Origin: Nymphaea colorata
Lineage: Eukaryota > Streptophyta > Magnoliopsida > Nymphaeales > Nymphaeaceae
DNA: 64,000 bases
Assembly: GCF_008831285.2 (NCBI RefSeq)
Contig: NC_045146.1
Coordinates: 11,480,972-11,544,971 of the forward strand
Reading direction: 5' to 3'
Shown here: positions 48,961-60,600 of the stretch, in pieces
How the letters are laid out: every line of letters starts with the position of its first letter
Numbering within the stretch: position 1 is the stretch's first letter
Program-made: the position numbers and the translations under genes
The notes under the pieces: model-generated
Told to the model about the DNA's origin: nothing
What the model saw: the letters and a program-made list of their open reading frames with translations, nothing else
Database searches by the model: none

Positions 48961-51398
48961 TCTCGCTCTTTAGGAGCATGTTTTCAAAACAAATTTAATT
49001 TGTGTTTGTTGAAGTATTGCATTTCCTTTCTTTTCCTTCTTTCAAGCCAATGTCGCTTCCTATCTACCCTCATAGCTATCCATATCAAGACTTTATCTTC
49101 GCCCTTTGTTACCCGTGGTACATGTATGTTTGTTGGTTTACTATGTATCTATATCTTTCTTACTAAGGCCAATTGTTTTATATTACTGAAAGTTAGCTTC
49201 TCTGAAATGCCTTTTCTTCTATACATGCAAAAAATTGGGACTAAAGGCCTCTAAATATATTACACCAACACAAACCTTCGGCAATCAAAACTTGATTTCT
49301 TCAAACTCAAAAGGTCTTGAACCCAACATCTTAACCAAGTAAATGGTGCCCATGTTTTGCTTAATTAATTTTTCGAAGTTTTTGATCTGAGGATTTAAGC
49401 ACCAACTGAGGCTTTATTTATGCTATGTTGCAGTCTCAAGCAGGTGATGATGGTGCAAAAGTTCTGGGTTGCGTGTTCGAGTTTCCGGCGGAGTCCTTGA
49501 GAACTGCAGGTGCCGGCGACTTCACTCATGGACGTGTTTCTTGAAAGAGTAGATGTCTTCGTCACTCTAGTTCACGGATGAAAAATGTTTCCCATCAAAG
49601 AAATGACTGAAAATTTTACCCGAATTCTCCTTTTTTTAGTCCCACACCATCCTAGCAAGAGGACAAGAAGATAGATTGAGCTGTGGGCCACTTGGGTACA
49701 GAGTCAAGATTGGAATGCAGCGAAAGTAGCCCATCCATATCAAGGTATAGGGGACAAGGCTCGAACTAAAGCAGATTGAATCCCCTCTGTGGTTACTGCA
49801 GATTCTAACTCAATGCTAGGGACAAAAAGAAGAAAATGCATTCTCCGGTAGAGTCTCTGTTCTTACCACCTTTTGCAACCTAAATGAATAACATACCAAA
49901 GAGTGCCGTATATTATAAGTGTGATTAGGGGAGGGCCACCTGGGCCATGGTTTCACCCCAGTCAATTGTAAAAAAAAAAATACATTGACAAAATTAAAGA
50001 TTTTTAATTGTGCCATGTATTATTTGGATTCGAATTCAGTTTGAACCTACCCAAACCAAATTCAAAGGTTGAAATGTTCGGCTGCCCTTAAAAAAAAAAT
50101 CTGATTTCGCCCTTGAGTGTGAGGTGCCTTGCGCCTGATTGCACTACGCCCATTGAAGTCATATATTTATATACTTGTTTCCTCTTATTACCAGCAGCGG
50201 TGGTCCGCAGTTTTTTTAAGATGAACCGAAGTCGGCTAGGCGAAGGCTTGGGATCCGCCCAACCCAAGTCAGGCGTGTTTGCCATTTGGGTCAGGTTGTT
50301 ACAAACAGGACTGTTGATGTTTTCCAGAACGTAAACCAGTATTTTTAAGGCATTCTCGTATGCGTGATATTACGTTTAACCCGCTAAAGAAACACACGTC
50401 ATCACATGTTGGACACTAAGTCCAAGAGCCAAACATGATTCCAAAATCCAAGTAGATCAATTTGACCCCAAACTGAGTTTGCCTCACACCTGATTTAGTT
50501 GGCAACAAGGAGGTGCCATACATGAAGCGAGATACAAAGTATTAGTAAGTATCACGCATATATATATAGCCAACAATCTTTTTTGACCTTTCAATATAAA
50601 ACTATGCTAAACTGTATTATTAGTATTCATAATTAGTCACCACCGATCAAGAAAGGTAGATTATTTGATATACTCGTCACTACATAACCTTGGAAAACAG
50701 AGACCTGGTTTGAGAATTTTTTTTCCATTTTCTATTGTACCACATTCGATTCTGACTGAACCTGAATGTGTTTCGTCACCCTACATCTGAGGGAAACATG
50801 TGAAATTATAGACCTTCGTATGTGTATTATGAGGTAGTTGGACCTACCGCCTTAAGGACTGAGTGGGTGGTGATTGGTGACCATATTCTGAATGTTAAAC
50901 GTGCTAACAATTGATAATATTGAAACCTGGTTACTCAATAACTGGCGTGGAACTACACCAAGGGACGCATGTTCCCTTGATTAGCATGTCGACATTCAAA
51001 GCGTCGCCCATCAGGTGGACTTGATTTCATTGCATCAAAATTTATTTGATTTTGTACTTTCACTATGTAAATGTCAGAAGCTCAGGTATTACATCCCCAC
51101 AATCGGTTAATATATAAATAAATTTGGAGATTAATTTGGATTTGCAGAAACCCATTCTGGATCTTGTTTTGACATGTATTTCTTTTTATTAGGATAAGGT
51201 GCCAATACCAGTGGTCTCCTTACATACAACTCTCTCTCTTTCTCTCTCGGTGTCACGCACACATAAAATGCAAGTGGACCAAACAGAGAAAAAAATTAAT
51301 CTCCATTGAAGACTCTGCTGAGTTTGGTTTTGAGGGTTACAACATGCAGTAACACATTCTCAAGTCAGTAGAACAGAGTATGAAGACAGTGAACTGGC
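48961..51398. other. Intergenic region with one exon-like scrap
   Basis: After a TATGTTGCAG acceptor-like site (about 49433) one plus-strand frame reads SQAGDDGAKVLGCVFEFPAE, continues to FTHGRVS and stops near 49545. It is coding-like but short and unidentified. Other frames (49000-49254, 50113-50334, 50088-50285) show no signature. Small CT runs occur at about 48950 and 51232. Confidence 0.3.
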
Positions 51399-52473
51399 CT
51401 ACTTGTAGTTACAATTCCTGGACAAATGAACACCGTTAGATTCCAATGGTGAAAGAGGCCATCTAGGTGAATCAGGTCCTTCAGCGTCTGCAGCTCTTTC
51501 AGCAGCATTGTTCATTCTTGGGCTGGCTTTCCTCTTGCTCTGCAACAGCAGAAGTGTAAAAACAGTATCAAAATTTAGTTTTATCATTAGGAATTTAGGA
51601 CAACATATGATGATATGTACCATTATAAAGTACGTCAGGACACAAGTTGAACTAACACCAGGGACAATACATGTGAAGGAAATGCAGATAGAAACTGGAT
51701 GCAACTTAACCTCAGAAGAATATTTTCTCAGTGAATAGCCATCATAAGTTGGAAATTGGACTCCACCCATTAGAGACATGCAAGATCGTAGGCCGGACTT
51801 GATGGAAATCTGGCCTACTCATATGCTGCTATTTTCAATTGTAAGTCATAAAAGATCTCAATATCTCCAATGGGGAAGACACAGAAGTTGTGGCGATGCT
51901 TGACTGCAAAAACAGCTTCTGTCCACACACATGCTCCAAAAGGTGAAGAATTAACCTAGGATTTCATACTAACATTTACAACGAAGAAGGAAAGGGGCAC
52001 ATTCTTCCATGTTATACCATGATATGACGGGTCACCCAACACTTTTTTGTTGATTCAAATCATTCAGTTAGCAATTGTAAGTTCATGTAGGTTTCTATTT
52101 TCATTGCCATAGTATTTGAGATTTCTCAAATATCCAGGCTTTAGCTCATAGATCAAACAAAAATATTGAAAAATGAAGCTTGTGCACAATCTTAACAAAC
52201 ACAAGAGGAATGTCTAGGCAGCTAATTAGATAATTCTGGTGCTTCCTTTCTGATTACTGCACATAATATTGATTAGAAAACCAAAGTTCCGCAGGTGCAA
52301 AACCATCCTTACTTTAGAGGAATGGCTGGATGGAGAACCCTGTTGGTTTCTTTCCCTGTAGCATCGCCTTAATAACCTCTTGTTTTCCTCATCTAGAAGC
52401 TTATTCTCTTCAAATAACACCGACACCTGAACATTCGAACTTTGTCACTAGACAATAGAACAAGCATAGCTGA

Positions 52474-52521
<48 letters not shown>

Positions 52522-54791
52522 ATACCTCTCCTTCTGCTCTGTGAAGGTTAATTCTTAGGTGCTCTTTGTCTTCACGAAGGGATTCAACTTCTGCAGCCAA
52601 TGCTAGTATGCATCTAATTGATGGTCTTAGCCTGGAAAGATAAAAAAATATTGAACTGCAAAGCGTAAATCTATAGAAAATATACTGCTATGAGGAATTC
52701 CTGTGAGGCTAGAGTACTACATTAAAAATATCTCAAATTCCTGAAGGTTGCAAAAGCAGAATTTTACATATGCAGAAAAATCAGTACATAATAATGTAGA
52801 ATGAGATGGCTCACTTTTCCCAGATTTGGATCAACCTCCAGTGTGGCTCTTCTCCTGCATGTGCCTCCAAAAAGCTGAGCCCTTTTTCCACAGCTTCTTC
52901 CAGTTCTTGTTGGGACCGATATCCTTTGCCAAGAGTTGACTCAACCAAAGAAGTGAGCAGATCCTCATTCGGACTTATGTCACTTGAATGTCCATCATCC
53001 TTTGACAATAATAGAGCGTGCTTTGTGAGTGAATCATCGAAAGGTATTATCACTCACATGCTATATGTTATGCTTATGTTTCAAACAAATTCTGATATCA
53101 ATCTCTAAAGTATAATCAAGCTACACTTTGCAAGAAAAAAGTATAGAGGAAAATATGTTATTGAAATTTCACTTAAACCGTGTAGAATTGCTAGGATTCT
53201 CAGGTTCATATATGGGACTCTAGACATAAAAAACTTGTGAAGGGAAAAAAGTGATTGAAACTTCATTTTAATTATGCAGAATTGCCTAGGATTATCAAAT
53301 CAAAAAACAGTTGTTGTAGACAGAAGAAACATACATACTTCAGTTCAACATACATACTTCAGTTCACGTATTGGGGCTCTAGACAGAAAAGAAATCGAGT
53401 TCACATATGACAGTTCTAGTCAAATACAGTAAATTCACAAAAATTCACGTTCATACATGACCACTCAAGCCAAAAACAGATAAATATGAATTCACATATT
53501 ATGGTTCTAGGCAAAAAAAGACTCAAATTTACATATGGCGATTCTACGCCAAGAAAAGAAAACCTCAAAGCCACAATTCTGGATACTAGGAAATGCAATT
53601 TCCCGTGTACCTTTAACCGTGCACATTGACTGCAAATGAGATTTCCGTCTTCCCTTTCTTTTCCAAGTCCAAAAATCTTGTGCTGTAGTAACGTCAGCTC
53701 ATCAGTTAGCCTAGTTCTCTGGACCTGCAAGTGGTAAAAAGATAACAGTTGATTCTCAATTTCCACTAAGAGAGAAAATTTCGTAGGAACACAATTCATT
53801 AGTGCGTAGCTGCATACGTAAATGAGACGATTCAAGTACGTTTTCCATACACCAAGAAAATGAAAGATAAAAAGGAAGAACATAAATAATTAGATAGTCT
53901 GGAACACACAGTGAGTATTTCAATTTCCCGCTTTGATTGGTTTAGTTCTTCTGATAATCTCCTGAATGCATCCTCTGCCTCCAGAGCTCGAATCTCTGCT
54001 TCTCTTGCTCGCTCATCAGCATCATTACCAAATTCCATGAGTGCCTCTCTGTCTTTGTCATAGAGTGAACATTCCTTGTTCAGCCTTTCAATCTGCGCTG
54101 TTAAGTCATTGATCTCCGCATTCAACTGCTGATTTTGCTCGATTGATTTTCTCAATGCTTGTGCATTCATGGCAGCTTCAAACTGTAAACAAGAGATTAC
54201 TCGTGTTAAATGCTCCCATTCTTGAACGGACAACAGAACTATAAGGTACACAAGTCACATACCGGACAAGGAAAAAATCTTCGTAAAAGAAGTCAAACAG
54301 TAAATGGAAGAAAACTCTTTGAAACTTAACAGAATTTTGAAGGACAAATTATTTGCAGGGGAAAAGACAAAGAAACAAAAGGAGCAAAAGATACGGAAAA
54401 AACAAGAAATCAAAACATAACAAAGCGATAAATAATGCAGTTTGGAAAACAGAGAGATGGTAAAATAAATGGAAATCGAAAGAAGGGAAAGATAAATTGA
54501 TTAATGGACAAATTTAAGTGGGTGAAGAAAGAAAAGCAACAACGAAGAAGAAGAAAATGTGTATAACGGTGAACTAGAACTATGGCTTGCCTTAGCTCTC
54601 TCAATCTTCTCATTTTGATCGTTTACTAGATCCTGCAACGAAAAAATCTGACCCTGAAGCACCCTTCTCGACTCTTCCATCGCAAAGAGCTTCGACTGCA
54701 GTGTGTTCTCAGATACTGGAAGCCCGACCGCGTTCTCGATCGAGTTCTGAATGTAATTCTCCAATTCTAGAGAGAGACCCATCTCCTTCAT
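51399..54791 (-). CDS. Conserved plant coiled-coil protein of unknown function, seven exons
   Basis: I model exons at 54791-54591, 54182-53910, 53724-53611, 52999-52815, 52631-52526, 52426-52313 and 51539-51399, giving 377 aa with all junctions in frame. Exon 1 holds MGLSLELENYIQNSIE and a helical region. Exon 2 (residues 68-158) is the best-conserved block, FEAAMNAQALRKSIE, then ECSLYDKDREALMEFGN and DADERAREAE, predicted as long charged coiled coil. A C-x-x-C pair (residues 189-192) follows. Exons 5-6 give further coiled coil (LAAEVESLREDKEHL, LLDEENKRLLRRC), and the C-terminus is Ser/Pro-rich (DSPRWPLSPLE). I recall this arrangement in unnamed plant proteins, some annotated as myosin-heavy-chain-like only because of the coiled coil; no enzyme motif is visible. 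Intron 1 starts with GC, not GT. The first ATG (54791) is taken as the start; MGLS three codons later is an alternative. The exon 4 acceptor is the least certain, since CACAAAG six codons upstream would also keep frame. Confidence 0.85.
52481..52518. repeat. (GA)19 microsatellite in intron 5 of the coiled-coil gene
   Basis: On the gene strand this is a pure TC run beginning seven bases after the GTATGG donor. It fills about 40 percent of a 99-bp intron and probably also serves as its pyrimidine tract. Confidence 0.95.
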
Positions 54792-55210
54792 ATTTAAAGA
54801 TTTTTTAGAAAAGATGGCACTAGAACTACGTTCACGGAGGCACTCGAAATCCGAAACCAAGAAAACGAAGGAAAGAAACCCCCGGAAAGAACTGAATTCC
54901 CTAGGAGCGAAAGGACGAACTCCACGATAGTAATCCAATAAGCCAGAAACCTTATTCTGGTGTTCCGAGATCGGAAAAGGAAACCCCAAGATGAGCAATT
55001 AAAAGACTGGAGGACGATCCCCACGAGGTCATCAAGAGTCTCTCTCCCCCTCAGCGGGACCCGGGAAGAGACTCCGGAAGAGAAATCCTAGAGATTTCTG
55101 AACCAAAGAAAGAGCGAAATGATGAGGAAAACGTCTAAAGATGTCGGAATGGAAGAAATGTGGGAAGAATCTCTCTCTCTCTATCTCTGTGATATATGTA
55201 GGTTACCGAA
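54792..55210. promoter_or_regulatory. Leader and promoter region of the coiled-coil gene
   Basis: The sequence is purine-rich on the plus strand, with CT-rich words near 55172. No TATA box is clear. The plus-strand frame at 55119-55412 and the minus-strand frame through the leader (54792-54998, non-ATG start) look like chance. Confidence 0.4.
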
Positions 55211-56300
55211 GAAGTGGCCGTTGGACGTTCAAATTCAACCGGATGGCACGAATTTGAATTGGGGAAGGACCGTATGCATGACAACAATGAGCTTTGACTT
55301 TTCAGAAATGGGTAAGGTTAGTCTGAGACCCGGCCGATTCCGGAGCGTTTTGCTTCTGGTTTTCTTTTCAAACGTATTGAATAGCTATAAACCCAATATG
55401 CAAAAAAAGTAAAACCAAAATCTGAAGTTTCTTGTTAACATCCAGCTTTTCAAAAATGGCATTTAAACTGCAACCTTTTTTTTGAACTGAATTAGAATTT
55501 ACACCTCTTAATGAGCCGAAATATAATATGTGCCTTTTGAATGAGTGGGGGTTGGTGAATAAAGGAGATCACTAGAACAAAAAACCCAACCAGCAATTCA
55601 CACACCTCAGTTTTTTTACCTTACTAGTTGCAGTCGTTGCCCCAAGCGCAAAGATAAAAGAATATTTGCAACTTGAGCATGACTCTTCTCAAAGCAAGTG
55701 GAGCAGCCAAGAGTAATGGTGCCGCCGGTGACATGCTGTCGACGGCGACCACCCATTTCAACAATTTTTTTTTTTTGGGTGTAATTTATTCTACAAAGAC
55801 GACGTCTCACTAGGTACCATCCAGCCGATGACTACGGGATCAAGTATGAACCAGACTAACTCTGCCCGTCGATCGTGGCTGATCTGAACGGCAACGGCAA
55901 GAAGTCATCGTCGCTGCCCTTGATGCCAAGGTTCAGGTGGGATATTGCTTCCTTTGTAAGATTCTTCACGTCTCACTCTCCCTCCCCTCCTCTCGCTCGC
56001 TTCAGTTTCTTGAAGGAAAAGCGTCGTTGGAATTGAACTTGCTGGCCGCTTAAGAACGAGTGTTTTGCACCTCAGCTGAGAAAACACGCTCTTAGAAGGG
56101 ACTGTTTAGCAAGAAGAAAATCTCGGCTGGAATCGAAAATTTTCAGCATTGCATGGTAGACTGATGAAATTTGGTGAAAGTATCCAGAAAATTTTTCATC
56201 CGCTCTACAATGGTTATAGCTTCGATCGTACTATTTTTTTCAGGATACCCGCACACCATAAAGAAAGGTGTGAAAACCATCGCCGATGCGATGGATACCA
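55211..56300. other. Intergenic region
   Basis: No gene is recognisable. A T-run near 55765 and short frames on both strands are all that can be listed. Around 56098 GGGACTGTTTAGC may be the worn terminus of a MITE. Confidence 0.4.
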
Positions 56301-57217
56301 TAAAGCCAACTTAACTGGATGTTTGATGAAGCATAATCGGGAAATTTTAGAATTATAATCTTCATTTTTGATGAAATGAGAATCGCGTAATCAACAAAGA
56401 ATTATAGGCACATTCTTAAATCAAAATTCCAAAATTGTGATTTTAATCTGAACGACTGTTTGATGAGGTTAGAATTGTGAACTTATAGAATTAAAATTCC
56501 CATTTTGATGAAATGAGATTTGTGTCATTAAACAAATAATTTTGATTTCAGAATTATAGGTTCTTCTTGAATCAAAATTTCAGAATTGTGATTCTATGAG
56601 GTGGAATTATGATTCCAAAATTCTAAGTTTCTTTCATTTCTCTTTAAAGCACATGCTATGATGGTTTTAATTAATTAATTAATTTTAGAAGCTTAATTCA
56701 AGTTTTATCAAATACAGTAATTTCAAATGAGACTATGAAATACAAAGAAAAACTAGAACTGCAATCTTCATTCTAATTCCAGTTGGAGGTGAAATTTTGT
56801 TTCTAGAATTAAATTTTGTTTCTAGAATTTTAATTCTAGAAGCATAACTCAAGACCGTCAAATGTCCCAAAGATGAAATTATGATTTCAAAATTTTAAAT
56901 TTTTTTCCCTCACCGTAGGGCACATTTTATGATGATTTTTAATTGATTAATTCTGAAATTTTAATTCATGTTTTACCAAACAGGTTATTTTCAATTTTAG
57001 ACTCAAAATTCCACACCATCACAAAAAAAAAAAAACTAAACCTAGAATGTTCTAGAATTTTAATTCATGTTTTATCAAACACTTCATTTTCAATTCTAAA
57101 ATCAAAATTCCAAACTATAAACTAAAACTGAAATGATCATTCCAATTCCAGTTTGAGGTGGAATTTTGTTCCTAAAATTTAAATTCTCGAATCAAAATTT
57201 TAGGCCATGAAACGCCC
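56301..57217. repeat. Nest of diverged MITE-like AT-rich repeats
   Basis: Related words recur in direct and inverted form: CTGTTTGATGAGG (56455), AAGACCGTCAAATGTCCC (about 56850) and GGCCATGAAACGCCCCC (57201-57217) look like termini. AATTCATGTTTTACCAAAC (about 56963, again at 57063) and CAATTCCAGTTTGAGGTGG (about 57147; diverged copy at about 56779) repeat at roughly 100 and 370 bp. The 60-codon frame at 56943 is repeat translation. Confidence 0.5.
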
Positions 57218-57655
57218 CCAACAAAACACATAGCCGCAGGAACCTACAATTATCTTATATTTCATCGCAGTCAACATACAAACCAGTCAACCTTTATCTA
57301 GGAAATTTCAGGTTTTTGCTGGTAAACTAGAAACAAACCACTTGGTATAAGAATAAAAAACTAATACCGAAATATTTGTTATTAGTAGATGAATTTATTT
57401 ACAGAATTTTGACTTCTACAAGCTTCCAAATTCCAACTCAGTGAACGTGTAGCTAGCAAGGAGTCTTGAAATCCACCAAGCCGTCCCAATGGGCCTGCCA
57501 CCAGCACTCTCCAGAGACCATCTACCCTTCCGCCCTTCACTAGCTTCATCAATGCATCAAACGGTCAGATGGTCTGCACATCTAGCTAACAAACGAACAT
57601 GCATTTTAATCATAAACAACAAAGTGGGGACAGGATACCGGATTCTCGAGACTGC

Positions 57656-60600
57656 TTAGGAACAACAAGTTCCGGTTCTAGCCTGCTCGGCTGGTCTGTC
57701 AACAAGAACCATTCCAGCTGCATTTTGTGCAGGTTGAGCACGTGGCAACCTTTTTGCTGTATTCATCAACATTTTAAACATCTAGTAAGCAACTATAAAA
57801 GAAATTCAACAGACGTACTAAAATGGCGACTGATGCAACTCGAAAGGGCTAGATATTGAACTGCATACTATTGGCGCGGTGAAAGAAATGCACCTTCCGG
57901 GATTTGTGAAACCAAATCATTAGAGAACATAACATGTAAAACTGGAAAAACCCAAATAGAATACAACCAAGGACTTCGATGGATCTATTCTCAAGCTGTC
58001 AAAGATGCATTGAAGATCACATGGGACATGCATTGTCAAGTAATTTTTGGAAAAGTTCACAGGAAGAATATGGTTGTGGAAGAAAACCTTCATCATGTAC
58101 AGGTTTAGAAGTAATTAACCAAACCTGGAAGATGATGCAATTTCACAATGCAGTGACCAATCCAGCATTTCACAGTAACACACACCAAAACATAAATAAG
58201 TTAAGCCAATTAACTGGTAAATTTGCACATGAATAAATAGAATGAAAACAAGTGCATCCAGCTAGCTCATATAAAATAACCTGGAACATGAATTGATTTT
58301 TCAGCAATAAAAGCAGACAGTGAAATGGGCAAATATTAAATGTTACATGCAACCACAAGGCCAGTGCCTACATTATTATAGCAGTAGATCGTAGTATTTG
58401 GACGATATAACTCAAATGGTTAACCATGATTTGCTGACAGCAAGTAAATTCAGGAAACATATATTTCCTAGAACATTATTAAGCAGTTAAACAAGTGGAG
58501 GCTATAAAGATAACAAGAGTGACTATTATCATGTGTTTAAGGAAAGGAGCATCACACAGAAACCACACAATCTGGGGCTAGCTTTCATTTCCAGTAGCTC
58601 AGCTAAACGACCTACATAACAAAAAGAAAATATTGAATCTTTGAGCAAATAAGTGTTAGTGTTACCTATTTCATGAAAAATTTCATTCACATTAGTAGCG
58701 GCTTTTGCAGATGTTTCAATGAAGAAAAGTCCATTTTCCTCAGCATATGCCCTAGCTTCCTGCATAAAACACCAAATAAATTAAAACAGCATCAGTTAAA
58801 GCAAGAAGTACAGACAGACTACTCTAGAAACATACACCTCATATATAACACGTGCAACAAAACAAAAAATTAAAAGGATATCCATTATCCATGATTTCCC
58901 ACGGGATACATGATGGAGACAAGAATATTAGAGGTAACCAATTGAAAACTGCATTACTACTAGAATAGATTGATAATATATAATTCCTTCATAGTAATCT
59001 CCATTTGCCATGTCGATGGTTTTAGTACATTATAATCATCAATATCCGCTACTAGCCTAATAAAATATGTTTGATTAGACAGCAGGGCTTAGTACGTAAG
59101 CACATAAAAATGACCACGTAGGCTTCTCCCTTGAAGGGACCAATTCTGCATGTATAAACAAAAATCACATTATCTACTCGTCTTCTAATCATCTAGCTCT
59201 TCATAATCATCACTGCCAGATCAAAAAAAAAAAAAAAAAAAAAAAAGAACCATACAAAAATCAGCAGTTCATAGCAAAACAAGTGCTACTTGCCTCTTGT
59301 GTCACTTTTCTTTTATCAGCCAAATCAGCCTTGTTTCCAGCAAGAGCCATCACCATGTTAGGATTACCTGGAGAAAGACCATGTAAATATTGTGTCCAAG
59401 TGGAAATCGGATTTAACAAATCTAAGATACACCATTAGATTGGAAAATTCAAACTAAAATCAAATATACAGAAGAGTCATACAACAGTAGGTAAATACCA
59501 TGCCACAGGGACATGTGACTGTGGTTAGTCTTAGACATCCTTGATGCCAAGCACCATGTGTGGACACAATATTTCAGAGACTGGTCACAATAAATACAAT
59601 AAAAGTATAAAGCATATTACTACTGGTCTTTAATAACATTCTGACTGATATGCTTTTTGATGTTAAATTCAAAAGAAAAGCCACTTTTCCATTGCCTAAC
59701 AAAATGAGTTCATGTCCTTGCAAGCTGAACCTTCAAGCAGACTAACAATGTGTTACCGTTGCCAAATGGCCCCTTCTGTCCATAACATGTCCTCTCTTCC
59801 ACAAATAATTGTTAAATAAAACTATGTCAAAGTGGTAAGATAGACGAAGATTCTATCATTTCAAGTTCATGAAAAGCTGAAAGGACATCAACTTCTTATT
59901 CTAAGAATTTCAAATGACAGCACAACAAGATGTTTCTAATATCAAAAGCTAAAGTTCAAAGAGTTACGAAACCTTGTTTCTGCAGTTCCTGTACCCACTT
60001 CTTTGCTCGTGAAAATGAATCCTGTGAAGACAAGACACTAAGATTAGAGGCAGAAAGGAAAAAAGAATGCAAATTAAAACAAAAACTAAAATACCTTTAA
60101 AAACCAAATAAGGGTAAAGAAAATTAAAAGCAAGTTAATATCAAAATAGACCATATTTCCGTGAAGTACAGGAACTGTGCAAGCATGAATATCATGCAAG
60201 GGCAAACGAGAGAAAATGAAATACATCATACTGAAGTTACAACAAAGCCTAATTTAAGTGGCACACTAAATCACCAATTTTGAAAGCTCACTAGGTGAAC
60301 AAGAACAAGCACCAACATCTTGACAAAGATAGCTCAACAAACTTTTACCACCTAGGAAAGAAAAGCTGAAAGGCCAGAAAGCAGCAACACAAAAGCAAGC
60401 AATATAACTTGGTTGACAGCTGCATTCACTGAAAGATTCAGGGTATTCTAAACTCCAAGGAAAGGAGTTAGTAGTAATCCAAATGCACAGATTTACATGT
60501 GGAGATGTTTTATGGAACATCAGCGCATATCCTGTATGAGTCCAATAGAGCTTGAACAAGCACGACAACTAGAGAAGCTAAAATCAGATGCCTGAATAAT

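Noticed and set aside
58529-58765. [16 protein letters not shown] as the last Rab5 exon
   Set aside because: A better final exon at 57656-57756 restores the family C-terminus (AKRLPR, then [11 protein letters not shown], then TCCS) with matching splice phase.
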